This document shows positions 20,603 to 30,685 of a DNA stretch of 64,000 nt, piece after piece. Within the stretch, counting starts at the first letter, position 1, and every line of letters starts with the position of its first letter. The notes beneath the pieces were generated by a model that worked only from the letters and a program-made list of their open reading frames with translations, searched no databases and had not been told where the DNA came from. Both the position numbers and the translations under genes were made by a program. The stretch spans positions 22,541 to 86,540 of the forward strand of contig JAPJBO010000947.1 of NCBI GenBank assembly GCA_030068145.1, read 5' to 3'. The stretch comes from Diplonema papillatum (Eukaryota > Euglenozoa > Diplonemea > Diplonemida > Diplonemidae).

Positions 20603-21383
20603 CGCGTGAAGTGTGAATAAGAGATTGAGAGAGACATGGTGGTGAAACGCGCGTTACGCTTCCGGTATGATATACGCGCGTACGAAAAAAGTCAGTTGCA
20701 CGTGGCTCGACGTCGAATCACTTGCGATCATGTCCTTCGGCCCCTATACACCGCACAGTCGCGGGAGGCTGATAGGGTTTGGCTGGTGGCTGTCTTGGAG
20801 TCAGCGGCAAACGGGCTTCTGCTCAAGTCCTCCGTTGTCACTTCGACACGCAGTCAAAAGAAACCCGTTGTGGTGCCTCTCTAGAGCAAGTGGCAAATCG
20901 TGGTACTTGTCGCCAACCCTCGGTGGGAAACAAAAGGTAGGAAGTGAGGGTCGACGGAGGCGGCAGGCTCCGCGAGGAAATGAGAACTCGGGAACCTCTT
21001 GCCTCCAGTCTTTCCGCCGTGTTGTTCTTTCGCCCTTTCTGTCGCAATGGGTGGGCTCCCACTTCAACACCTCAGCAGGGCCTTCTACAGGACAAGATGG
21101 GCCCCCGCGGACTCGTGGTCCTTACCGGGACGTACCCCGGAGGAGGAGTGCTGGCATCAGGGACACAACACCCAGCCCCCTTCTCTGGCTGAGCGTTGGG
21201 TGCTTATTGCGGGCCAATTACAACACCTACACACGTTTATTGCGGTCTAAATCTATAGTTAACATTTTGCTTGAGTTTCCGGGATTTTGAAGCCGCCGGG
21301 TGACCTTGGATAAATGGGTTCTTTCCAGGTGACAGGTAATGTGGGGGGGTGGTTGTTTCTTCGTTACTATTGTCGGCTAGACG
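20603..21383. other. No gene recognised; repeat fragment
   Basis: No supported frame. At about 21255-21325 the pattern TTGAGTTTCCGGGATTTTGA and GATAAATGGGTTCT matches the head region of the family A copy at 53430-53480. Confidence 0.4.
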
Positions 21384-22307
21384 CTAATCAACGAGTTCCG
21401 CCCCGCTGGGGGTAAAGCACTGGAGGGCTCTCCAATCGGAACCGGCGCACTCGGGCAACTTTGCCCCTGCGGCCAAGAGTCGGTCTACGACGTTTTGGTG
21501 GCCGTTTCTGGCGGCGAGCGAGAGAGCGGTCAGGCCGGCGCCGTCCTCGATCTCGAGATCCGCACCGGCATCCAACAGGGCCCCAACGATTGCATCGTCG
21601 CCGACGCCGCTGGCCTGCATGAGGGCGGTCGTGCGGTTTGCGACGGTCAGGTTCACGTTCGCCCCGACCTCCAACAGCCGCTTGACGAGCTTACCGTCTC
21701 CGCGCACAGTGGCGAACATGAGAGCGAAGTCTTCGCGGTGATCGACCGCGTTCACGTTGGCACCACCCCTCACCAGCGTCTCGACCACGTCCGCGTTGCC
21801 GATATCGCAGGCGATGAGCAACAGGCGCCCTGAGCGCCCCTCCCAGTTGGGGTCAGCCCCGGCGTCTAGCAGTTGCCACACGATGCTCAGAGCTTCCACG
21901 ACGACGGCTAAAACGAGAGCCGGCCTGTCACGAAGGTCCAACGCTTCCGTGTTGGCTCCGCCGCTCAACAGCACTTCGATCACGGCTCCCACGTTCGGCC
22001 GGTCGGTGTTCCTACACGCCTCCAGGAGCGCTGTATCTGCTGTATTTCCGTCCACAGCGTTTGCATCAGCGCCGGCCCTCAACAGGATGCTGGCAACATC
22101 AGCGTGCCCGTTGCGACAGGCCTGCAGGAGCGCAGTCAGGCCGGGGTTTCCTCTGTCGGTGGTCGGCAAGCGGCCTTCGACACCGGCGCCGGCAGCCAGC
22201 AACCGGCGGACGACGGCTGTGTGGCCGCTTCCGCTGGCTGCAAAAAGAGGCGTCGCGCCGCTGGAGCAGGCGGTGGGCCCTTCGAAGCCGCCCCATTGCC
22301 CGAACAT
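21384..22307 (-). CDS. Ankyrin-repeat protein
   Basis: A 307-residue protein made almost entirely of ankyrin repeats, which mediate protein-protein binding. The ATG is at 22307. About eight repeats of roughly 33 residues can be seen, with typical cores such as TPLFAASGSGHTAVVRRLL, TALLQACRNGHADVASILL, LLIACDIGNADVVETLV and TALSLAARNGHQNVVDRLLA. No signal peptide, membrane span or catalytic domain was found. It ends shortly after the last repeat (SGAELVD). The partner and role cannot be inferred. Upstream exons are possible, since the frame starts close to a repeat boundary. Confidence 0.85.
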   Translation of the reverse strand: MFGQWGGFEGPTACSSGATPLFAASGSGHTAVVRRLLAAGAGVEGRLPTTDRGNPGLTALLQACRNGHADVASILLRAGADANAVDGNTADTALLEACRNTDRPNVGAVIEVLLSGGANTEALDLRDRPALVLAVVVEALSIVWQLLDAGADPNWEGRSGRLLLIACDIGNADVVETLVRGGANVNAVDHREDFALMFATVRGDGKLVKRLLEVGANVNLTVANRTTALMQASGVGDDAIVGALLDAGADLEIEDGAGLTALSLAARNGHQNVVDRLLAAGAKLPECAGSDWRALQCFTPSGAELVD

Positions 22308-22394
22308 CGCGGTTGTTTGGTTGTTTGGTAAGTTCCCCTATTTTCCGACAATTTACGTGGGTGTCCCCACGTTCTGTTTTGGGCGAAAACTTTG

Positions 22395-22550
22395 TTGACA
22401 ACGTTGTTGAACGCTTGCGCCCGCCACTAAACCCAGCTTTACCTGTGTTTCGTGTGGGCTACAGCACATTTACCTCCTTTGATCTATCGCAACTGGCAGT
22501 CTCCTCAAGCATTTCCTACAAAGCAGGTGCTTATACAAAAAAAAATCGGA
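22395..22550 (+). repeat. SINE-like family A, copy closest to 5091-5310
   Basis: Shares CGCCCGCCACTAAACCCAG, CGTGTGGGCTACAGCACATT and GCAGGTGCTTATACAAAAAA with the copy at 5180-5310 at high identity and ends in a nine-A tail. In both places an antisense rRNA fragment lies within about 130 bp. Confidence 0.7.
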
Positions 22551-22679
22551 CAGCCAGAACCGTTTAGAGGGACATCGAAATCCAGAACAAGTCTCGCCTT
22601 CCGGATCGTCCTTGTCAGCCAGAATAGGCAGAAGACAGACGGTAGTTTCTCACGTGATTCGTTCGCCTTCGTAACACTC

Positions 22680-22910
22680 ACCTCATGTGCCTTCTGCGCC
22701 AGGGGTCCACTTTAAACCAGGATTCCACAATGAAGTATCCTCCAGCGCGCCTTAGTGTTTGAGAATAGGCCGAGGAAGCAATATCCCATAAGCCTCCAAT
22801 GATTCGCTTAACCTGGCGTAACTCCTGTTGTGGTTCTAGCTATCCTGAGACGTCGGGGTGAACCAGCTACTAGATGATTCGATGGGTCTTTACTTGCTGA
22901 CCGGTACGTG
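22680..22910 (-). rRNA. 28S rRNA internal fragment (antisense), probably pseudogenic
   Basis: On the minus strand it contains ATCTAGTAGCTGGTT, CTCAGGATAGCT and CCTATTCTCAAAC in the order and approximate spacing of a segment of domain II of nuclear large-subunit rRNA. Only about 230 nt are present. The usually constant CCGAAGTTTCCCTCAGG is shortened to CCGACGTCTCAGG. The rest of the 28S gene is absent from the flanks. A decayed insertion is more likely than a functional piece; a fragmented rRNA gene is the alternative. Confidence 0.75.
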
Positions 22911-23194
22911 AAGAAGGCCCACTTGGAGTGCAGCCTGCTCTTCTTTCAGAAAGAAATCATCCACTCTTGCAGGAGGCAATGCGGAGGCCAACTTGGACCC
23001 AGGTTCTGGGCCTGCCCTTGTATCCCTGGTCCAAACTTCTCACACAAGGCAAAGCTCACACTTGAACTCCGCGCTTTGCAGAAGGTGTAGTAGTGGGGAG
23101 GGCTCTGTCCTTTTGGAAAGGGCCCCGCAGAAATAAATCGAGCTTCCCATCGGGGATGCGGAAGAGACGGGGTCCGCCCCATCTTCCCGACACA

Positions 23195-23285
23195 GGCAAC
23201 ACCACACAACTGGCAACACCACACAACAGGCAACACCACACAACTGGCAACACCACACAACAGGCAACACCACACAACAGGCAGC
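23195..23285. repeat. 16-bp minisatellite
   Basis: About five imperfect units of GGCAACACCACACAAC with CAG/CTG alternation at the junction. Confidence 0.85.
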
Positions 23286-23889
23286 CAATATCCGGTGCTG
23301 TCAGTAGCATCGACACAAACGCACGCACGACGAGCATTGATTCGCGCGCCAAGGTAGCGCGAGGGCCACCCAGCGACGTAGGCTGCTGCCACTTTAGCTA
23401 TCACAGCGGATGACACAATGAGTCACGTTTAAGCGCACAACCTGCGCAGGGGTCCCTCGCACACTGCTGTGGAAGCAGTGCGGATACCGCTAACTGTTCT
23501 TTCCAGCTGCCGGTGCCAGTCGGAGCGTCGCTCATCGTCTTAAATGAGGGTTTAAACACTCGGCGTTGGCCAGGCATAGCAATCTATGTGCCAGCAACTC
23601 GGTCGATATCAGCCGTGATGACATGACCGAGTTCTGCTAAGCACGCGCGGACTACGGTTGGCTCGGGCACAAAAGTGAACGAAGGACTGAAACACAGCGA
23701 ATCTCGGTCAGGGTTGGCAGAACTGGTCAAAAAGAGGCCTCCCTCACGCGAAGGAAGAAATGGAGAAGCGGCGACGCTCCGTGTGATGGACCCCGACGGG
23801 GGGCAACGTCACCGCGTCGTCTGCGCGCAGGAATAGTCGTGCCTCGGCTCTTGGGACGGCGTGTGTACGCTCTTTCTTCTCTTTCTCGC

Positions 23890-23892
23890 CCA

Positions 23893-23925
<33 letters not shown>

Positions 23926-24215
23926 GCGAAGATGCAAGAACGCGCTTGCAATGGTACGTGCTCGGCACCGTGTCTTATACACCGTGCTCCGGACCGGACA
24001 GAGACCATTTCTGCCGACAGGACACAGCGACGTGAACCTGGTTTTGCCGGGAGGCTGTTGGTAGCTCGTCACAGCCAGCGACGAGAATGCAAAAGCAACC
24101 CGGTCTAGAGTAAGCCTCCCTGCAACTGTCTCTGCAAAAAAAACTAGCCAAGAAGCTGCGACTGACTAGAGCGCGTCTGTCTTCTTTTTACGGTGACGAT
24201 ACGAACACGAACGGG
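23890..24215. repeat. Dispersed repeat family B with 30-G head
   Basis: A poly-G tract (23893-23924) leads into GCAAGAACGCGCTTGCAATG and then the later blocks GGAGGCTGTTGGTAGCTCGT and GTCTTCTTTTTACGGTGACG, matching 3180-3520 in order at lower identity. The G tract sits exactly where G-runs precede the other copies. Confidence 0.65.
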
Positions 24216-24551
24216 GGGTGGGGGGTCTGTCCTGTCTTTAGCTCCGTTCCCTTCCGAGCACTAACAAGAGGCCGAGTCAACTATTCCCAATAGTCGCTGC
24301 CTTTGCCGAAAGAAACAGAATCAGGAGACCTCTTTTTCAATGCAGAGCGCATGGGATGTTGGCCGAAAAGAAGAAGAAATCATGATTAGCGATGCGGCGG
24401 GTTCCCCGCACGAAAAGCAAAAATACCAAAACAAAAAAGAAGAACCGCTGGGATAGGGTAAAGAAAGAAGGGGCCCGCGCCGGAAATCTGCGCACCAGAT
24501 CTCTCACGGACGCCTTGAATCTGTAAACCCAGTTCGCATTGCATACGGGTC

Positions 24552-24640
24552 GGTCCGCCCTACCAAACTCGGCCATTCGAGAGGCAACCCTGGTCTGCTC
24601 ACGAGCTTCATGTACCAGGGTGTACTTCCGGGCGGCCTTT
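24552..24640 (-). CDS. Possible isolated coding exon, unknown function
   Basis: The stretch encodes RKYTLVHEAREQTRVASRMA followed by EFGRADRP and ends at a GTATGC donor like those used in SNRPA1, TMED and the TSNAXIP1-like gene. No family was recognised and no partner exons were found, so this may be chance. Confidence 0.2.
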
Positions 24641-25168
24641 TATCTATCTATTGTCCTCGCCGCCGGATTTTCCCCCATGCTCGGTGAGAGGATCAACAAC
24701 CGCGTTGTGACCAATGAGGCGGGAAGAGGGTGAAGGGCACGCAGCTTCGTCCCCACCCCCCGGCACGCCTTTGCGGACCAGAGTTTGCAACTTGCTCCGG
24801 GTAAAAATGGGGCACGCGCCGAACTCTGTTCTTCTCCTGTTTCCGGGGCACCTGTCAGAACGAAGCTTGGCGCACATCTGTGACACACAAGCGGACGTAC
24901 ACGCGTAGCTCCGCACCTCGAGATCGTGGTCGGAGTCACAGGCAGGTGCTCTGAGCACAAGCAGTAGACGGCCTTGCTGAAGGCGCTACGACTAGTGCAC
25001 CGGCGGTAGCTGTGAGTGTGTTTGTGGGTGGAATTCAATGATAGGTGAGACCTGAGTGAGTGTGCGTATGTGAGAGTCTGAGTCTATGGTTCGAATAGGT
25101 AAGGTTTGAAGCGGAGTACAGCCCCTTTACCACCTTCACCGGTCGGGTTGAGTTTCCGACTTGCTGCT

Positions 25169-26659
25169 TTAGGGTCCTGGTGACACGTCTCTGAAGGGTG
25201 TGAGGCGGGATCCTTCAGGGACGAACATAGTGTGGGAGGTTGCCAGCTGCGTCGCGTGTCTGCTGGTGTGGCCTCTGTGGCCGAAGCGAGCAAAAAGGAA
25301 CAAGACGACAATGCTTGTCAATGTTTCATGGCCTCCCCACCCGAAAGAAAGGGGTACGTACCCGCTCTTCCTCGATCTTTTTGATCTCGTCCAGGGACTT
25401 GGCAGAAGCGATCAAGTCGGCGATCTCCTTCCTCTCCGCGTCTGTCATGTCCCTGGGCCCGGGCGGCGCACTGCTGCTGGCGACGGCTGCGGCGCCTGCG
25501 TGCGACTTCACCGGACGGCCGAACTGCTTGAGGGCCCGCTCCCGCTCTACGGGCTTCACCTTCTTGAAGTCGAGGTGCTTCAACGCCGGCAGCCGTGCAA
25601 TGACGTACGGGCGGTAGTCAGGATGCTTGGACACCAAGTTGTCCAGCAGAGTGAGGCGCTGCAGGGACGGCAAGTCCGCGAGTGGGGCGAGGTCTTCCAG
25701 CTCCCGGAGTCTATTGCTGTTCAGCACCAGGTTTTCGAGGTTGGGAAGGTACGTTCCGAGGCCGCCCGCCATGCGCTGCACGCGGTTCGTGTGGATGATC
25801 AGCGTTTTGCATCGCTTCATCAGCGGGAAGTTCCCAAGCGTGGCGATGTCGTTGTCGCTGAGATCAATCTGCGAGGGTTCGGTTCTCTTGGCGGTGCTGT
25901 TTTGGGAGCCAGCCCATAGATTCGCGGTTTGATTGAGTCGGGAAAAGTGCCTGTGCTGGCGCGGACTCTTTGCAAAGAGGCACAAGCCGGGCCTGCAGTG
26001 CATGACGCACAATTCTCTCTTCTTTTTCATCTGCACACTCCGTGGTGATTCCGTTGATCTACTACACCAGTACTGAACAATGGATGCAAAGCAATTTTGT
26101 CGGCAGTCACCTAGCAGCGGTTACTCCGTCTTTCAGCCCGGTCAGGTCCTAATCGTCGGAGGAGTGCAGGAGTGGGAAGAGTAGTTACGAAGGCTCCTTC
26201 GATGTGATTTGGTAGTCGAAAAGCACCACGGCAGCAGAGAATTAGTCCTCCAACGCGGGGAACCTCTGCTGTCCGTGTCAGAATTCAGCGAATTGACGAG
26301 TTAACGGAAATGCATACGGAGTCGAATCCATCTTCAAGGATACCCAGGTTCTCGATTTCCGGGATGCGGTTGCCGCGCAGGTCGACCTGTTTCATTTATT
26401 TATTTTTTGTTGACCTTTTTGTAGACCGAAGGCTCGGTCTAAGAACTCCGGGTTGATTGGTTCGCCTCTCAGCATGCACCGCTGCGCACATCTGTATTAA
26501 CGGTGAAGTCCCTTCAATCTTGGAGCGCAAGTTCACGCTGTAATGAAATGCAGCAAAGGAGTGTAAAGCTGGAAAGATCGCAAAACAAACCTCTCGCTCC
26601 TTCAGGGGGTTCGTGTACTTCGCACATTTCGCCGCCAAATCCACGGTGAGGCGAACCAT
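25169..26659 (-). CDS. SNRPA1: U2 snRNP protein A' (four exons)
   Basis: U2A' is a leucine-rich-repeat protein that, with U2B'', binds stem-loop IV of U2 snRNA in the spliceosome. The coding order is 26659-26591, 26386-26318, 25868-25362 and, less surely, 25246-25169; all introns are phase 0 with GT-AG ends. Exon 1 starts MVRLTVDLAAKCAKYTNPLK. Exon 2 gives VDLRGNRIPEIENLG. Exon 3 gives IDLSDNDIATLGNFPLMKR, LILN-type LRRs, the LRR cap HPDYRPYVIARLPALKHLDF and a helix ending SLDEIKKIEEER. The tentative last exon adds 25 residues. The total of about 240 aa compares with about 255 in animals. Introns are 204, 449 and about 115 bp. The reading frame continuing upstream of exon 3 to 26036 is intron. 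Confidence 0.88.
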
Positions 26660-28034
26660 CGGGTTCCTGGACAACCCCCCCTGTGCGTTATGATGAAAGC
26701 CGCTCAATTTCGGAAGTGAAATGGTGCATTTTAAGTAACGTGCAGGGGACTCTTCGCGCAGGCCGGGATTGGAACTTCCGTTCAGACGACAGAGAGAGTA
26801 ATTCTACGCAACACAGGCTCTGTTCCTTGGACTTACGACGACGACTGGGTCCAAGCCTAGTTTCACACGAGTCGATACCTACGACCAGGTCTGTCTGTGT
26901 CGTCTCGGGCTAACGTATTTACGTTAGTTCTGCTCGTCTGAGCATGTGTGTGAGATTCCGGGTTGGTGCATCCAGTCCTTGAATCACCTATCTGGCCACC
27001 AGCTCAGAAGCGGGCATAGGTTGTAGCACGTGATCCGACACAATTTGTTTGGCCGCATAGGTCTGCCACTGGTTGCTCTTGCGCGAATGGAGGGAACAAA
27101 ACGCCGGGGGAAGGATAGATTGTTGGAACACCTTAAGAAATGTGTGCACACGACGGCAACGCCGAAAGTCATGGCGGGGGGGTCTCGCGGGGTCACGCCT
27201 CTGGCCTCAAACGACGCACAAAGAACCTCTGCTTTTGCACAGCCGTGCTTCGGCGAGCGTTCTGCTGCTGTTTGCCGGCACAGCCGGATTTCTTTCTGAA
27301 ACAGCAACGCCCTGTCTGTATTTTGGACCCTGGTGGCGTGCGTGGGACATTACTGCAGTGCCGCCTACGTCTTAGCTTTCTCAGTTTGTCCTGTTGTTTC
27401 TACTAGTAGTCCCCCTGGAAAGGCTAGCAGTGGCTTTAGGCGAGCCGTGATTGATTGAAGAGAGAAACCGACGTTGTCGAGAAGGAGACAACCTTTTTTT
27501 GAGATGCCTTCGCATTGAACGCGGTGTGGGAAGTCATTGGCAGGCCAATGGAGTCACGGAATTTCGGTAAGAAAGGTGTTGCAATTGAGCGACCTGGTCG
27601 AAAAAGACTACATGATGCTGATGCTTTGGGAGACGCGCAAGCGACAATGATTCTGACTACGATGGCAATGGAAGCTTTGCTAGCCATAGAGTTACTACAA
27701 TATTATATATACCGGTAGATGACAAATGAACTTAGCGGGCTGTCACTGTCTGTACTGGTCCCGCCTGCGCAATCATCACAGCGGTGGAGAAATCAGTTCA
27801 AGCGCGAGAAAACAGCTGGAGTAAATATGACTTGCTTACGGCAGCCAAAAATGCTTCGTCTTCGACTTAAATGCGCGCACGAATGGACCAACGAGATTCC
27901 TTCTGTCCCTTATTTGTTTATCTGCAAGCAGCCGTCAAGGAACGGACTTAAAACTGCCAGCGGGGAAAGAAGACCCCGTTGACTTTGACTTGGTGCAGTG
28001 AGCCTGGGGCTACAGCACTTGAGTCAAAAACACA
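26660..28034. other. No gene recognised
   Basis: Short frames only, with no domain. It includes the presumed SNRPA1 promoter (just above 26659) and the 3' flank of the transporter gene. Nothing repetitive was recognised. Confidence 0.4.
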
Positions 28035-29531
28035 TCATGAATCTTCATCGATGACAGTTCTTGGAGGAACACTCGCTTCTTCTTCGTTGGATGACTCCAC
28101 TTCGACAACAAACCTGGCCGCCAGCACAGCGCCAATGAAAACGGCAATCGAAGCAGACAGGAAGAGCCATCGCAAAGGATTGGACAACACAGCGCCAAGG
28201 ATACCGGCGATAGTAGCCGTCACAATCTGGGACACGGGAATCGTTGCGTTCATTATGCTAGTGACCAAGCCCATTCGCGACGGCGGTGCTGCCTTCATAC
28301 AAAGCAGCTGTGCGTTGGTGAGGACAACAATGTAAGCGACACCCATCGGCATTAGGCACAGCACACTGAACCAGCCTTTGGCAAAGCAAGAAAGGCCCAG
28401 CGTCACGCTCGAAAGGATCATCGCCACGATGTACGTCTTCTTGACCCCGTGTCGGCGATTGGCTGCAGGGAGCACCCACGACGCGGCGCACCCGCTGAGA
28501 GCTTGCGCCATCAGCCCCGTCATCGCAGTGTGCAGCACCGAGTTCGTGCCGGGCAGCGTCGCGGTCAACCCGACCCATTCCGTCCAGTAGAAGTTGTTCG
28601 CCATGAACCCGTACCAAGCGAAGCACTGCACCAGCGTCAACGTCCCGAGCACCTTCCAATCGATCGGCTCCTTCACCGACGGCACGGCTGCAGGCTCACT
28701 CTCGCCACCACCACCTTCACTCGCATCAGTCGCGTCCTGGACCCCCCCGAGCGGCACACAGTCTTCCGCGGTTACCGCAGACACCGTTAACTCGACAATA
28801 CTCGCGTTCGATTCACTGACTGACACCGCATCACCGGAGGCGGCGCAGGAGAGGCGTTCGGACAGCTCTGCCTGCTGGTGGTCCTGCCTCGCGCGGGAGC
28901 TGCGGAGGTAGCGGATGCCGAGGAACGTGGCGGACGCACCGCTGGCGACGATGATGAGCCCGGTGAGCGACAGGAGGCCGCGGAAGGTGCGGACCTCGCC
29001 AGAGCCCGCGAAGAGGGGCACCTTCGCGATGGGCAGCGCCCCCGCGAACAAGGCGAGGGCGCGGCCCAGCGTCTGCGCCAGCGAAAACCGGTTGTGCAGC
29101 GCTTCTTCCGCCTCCGGCGCGTCGGCGGTCATGTCCGAGATGAAGGCGCGGGCGGGGATGAGCAGGCAGTCGTGCGACACGTCGAGCACTCCGAACCCGA
29201 CGAACGCCAGCACCGCTGTCGGGACCTTGCGGCCCCCCAGCAGGACTTCGGCCGTGACCAGGGTCAGGATGCCCAGCAGGGACGTCACGCAGAGGCCGAC
29301 GATCAGCGGGATCCGGCCGCCGATGGAGCAGCGGGTCTGCAGGCGGTCGCTGAACTCGCCGAGGGCAGGCTGCAGGAACACCGCCACCACCGGGTTCACC
29401 GCGAACACCAGCGCCGCCGTGCTGAAGCTCACGCCGAGGTGGTCGACCAGGTACGGCACCACCACAGACTCCCCGGCCGCCCACGCGAACTCGACCGCGA
29501 ACCCCACAGCATCCACCGTCAGCGGCAGCAT
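28035..29531 (-). CDS. Major-facilitator sugar transporter, SLC45/GPH-like
   Basis: A membrane carrier of the glycoside-pentoside-hexuronide/SLC45 branch of the major facilitator superfamily, whose known members move sucrose or related sugars with protons. The start is set at ATG 29531 (MLPLTVDAVGFAVEFAWAAG), giving 498 aa. The frame stays open upstream only through a G/C-rich minisatellite. About 12 hydrophobic spans are seen, in two halves split by an acidic, Glu/Ser-rich loop (about 220-290). Family motifs: GEFSDRLQTRCSIGGRIP after span 2, matching the GxxSDR..+.GRR.P pattern, and DVSHDCLLIPARAFISD after span 4, matching the Dxxx(N/D)xxxxPxRAxxxD signature. It reads as one exon. Substrate is unproven. 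Confidence 0.8.
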   Translation of the reverse strand: MLPLTVDAVGFAVEFAWAAGESVVVPYLVDHLGVSFSTAALVFAVNPVVAVFLQPALGEFSDRLQTRCSIGGRIPLIVGLCVTSLLGILTLVTAEVLLGGRKVPTAVLAFVGFGVLDVSHDCLLIPARAFISDMTADAPEAEEALHNRFSLAQTLGRALALFAGALPIAKVPLFAGSGEVRTFRGLLSLTGLIIVASGASATFLGIRYLRSSRARQDHQQAELSERLSCAASGDAVSVSESNASIVELTVSAVTAEDCVPLGGVQDATDASEGGGGESEPAAVPSVKEPIDWKVLGTLTLVQCFAWYGFMANNFYWTEWVGLTATLPGTNSVLHTAMTGLMAQALSGCAASWVLPAANRRHGVKKTYIVAMILSSVTLGLSCFAKGWFSVLCLMPMGVAYIVVLTNAQLLCMKAAPPSRMGLVTSIMNATIPVSQIVTATIAGILGAVLSNPLRWLFLSASIAVFIGAVLAARFVVEVESSNEEEASVPPRTVIDEDS

Positions 29532-29639
29532 TTTTCCTCGCTTTTCTTTTTCTCTTTTTCGGATCCCTGCTCCTCCCTCTCCGCCCCCCCCCCCGCCGCC
29601 GACGCTTCGGGCGGCTTTTGGGAGGTTCCTGTACGCGAG

Positions 29640-29838
29640 ATCCTTCTTCTTCCTTCCCCCCCCACATCTTCTTCCTTCCCCCCCCACATCTTCTTCCTTC
29701 CCCCCCCACATCTTCTTCCTTCCCCCCCCACATCTTCTTCCTTCCCCCCACATCTTCTTCCTTCCCCCCACATCTTTTCCTTCCCCCCCCACATCTTCTT
29801 CTTCCCCCCCCACATCTTCTTCCTTCCCCCCCCACATC
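29640..29838. repeat. C-rich minisatellite upstream of the transporter
   Basis: About ten units of CTTCCTTCCCCCCCCACATC (18-20 bp, differing in C-run length). It starts about 110 bp upstream of the transporter ATG, in the presumed 5' UTR or promoter. It creates a spurious Gly-rich N-terminal extension in the transporter frame. Confidence 0.9.
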
Positions 29839-30685
29839 CAACTCTTTGGACGCGGGGCGTGCGTTTACTCTTGCGTCCAGTTATGGGGCAGTGGCGCGTG
29901 CGCATGGCCGAGCGGGTGCATGGCAAGGGTCTTGGCAAGACGCGCCAAAAGTCTCGCACTGTTCTTAAAGGGTGTGAACACACGACGAGAAATGATCTCT
30001 GGTCGTTCCAAAACCTGTCCAATAAGCCCCAGATCTCTCCAAAAGTATTTTCTCTTCCCAGGGCTGAACGCGTGATGGATGCCCCGTCCGCTCTTTAGAT
30101 TAGTCAGATCACATGTCACAATCCCAGTCCAGGATTCAAAGGCTGAATCGAATACTGGCTGATGAATTCTGCGTTTCAAAAAAGACAATAGTTGAGTTTG
30201 CAAGGACTTCCCTGCGAGCACGAAAACGCAAGAGCGGTCTGGCAACTTGTCGAACTGTGGGAACAGCAACAAGGTGCAAGCATAAGGGAGAGACTAGTGT
30301 ACCTTGCGTTGTCGAAGAACAAGTTTTCTTATGGCACACGTCTGCCGTCATGCAGAATGGATGTGCGATACACATCATGCAAACACATGAAGCGGCTCTT
30401 CAGTCCGTGTAGACGACCTACTTTGCTGCTCCTGTGACTTATTTTGATGCGCCATACACTTCAGGCAACACAAAAAGCATTCATCACTCTGGATAGAAGT
30501 GTCGCATCGTTGTTGCTCCAGAAGTGCTGATTTATGTTGAGGAACTGTGTCCTTGCTCATCATGAGGAGTCTTCCGTTCATTCTCCTCTCCTCACTTCTG
30601 GTGGCAGAGGTACTGTGTTCGTTGCTCTATCCACAAGCTCATTCTTTCCCGGGAGAGCTGCGGCAAACGCGGCGACTGTTCCGTG
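29839..30685. other. No gene recognised
   Basis: Intergenic stretch between the transporter promoter side and the end of the TSNAXIP1-like gene; no supported frame or repeat. Confidence 0.4.

Noticed and set aside
23195-23285. CRISPR-like repeat array
   Set aside because: Units are contiguous with no spacers of regular length, and the genome is eukaryotic. The same applies to the other tandem arrays.
25869-26036. Upstream start for the U2A' frame
   Set aside because: This stretch is intron between a CAG acceptor at 25869 and the upstream exon. True N-terminal exons match the family at 26318-26386 and 26591-26659.
29532-29837. Gly-rich N-terminal extension of the transporter
   Set aside because: Encoded by the C-rich minisatellite. 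The family starts at the ATG at 29531.
28831-30098. Long frames on both strands across the transporter
   Set aside because: Low-complexity shadow frames (Arg/Pro/Ala-rich) in GC-rich coding sequence; the transmembrane reading is the real one.
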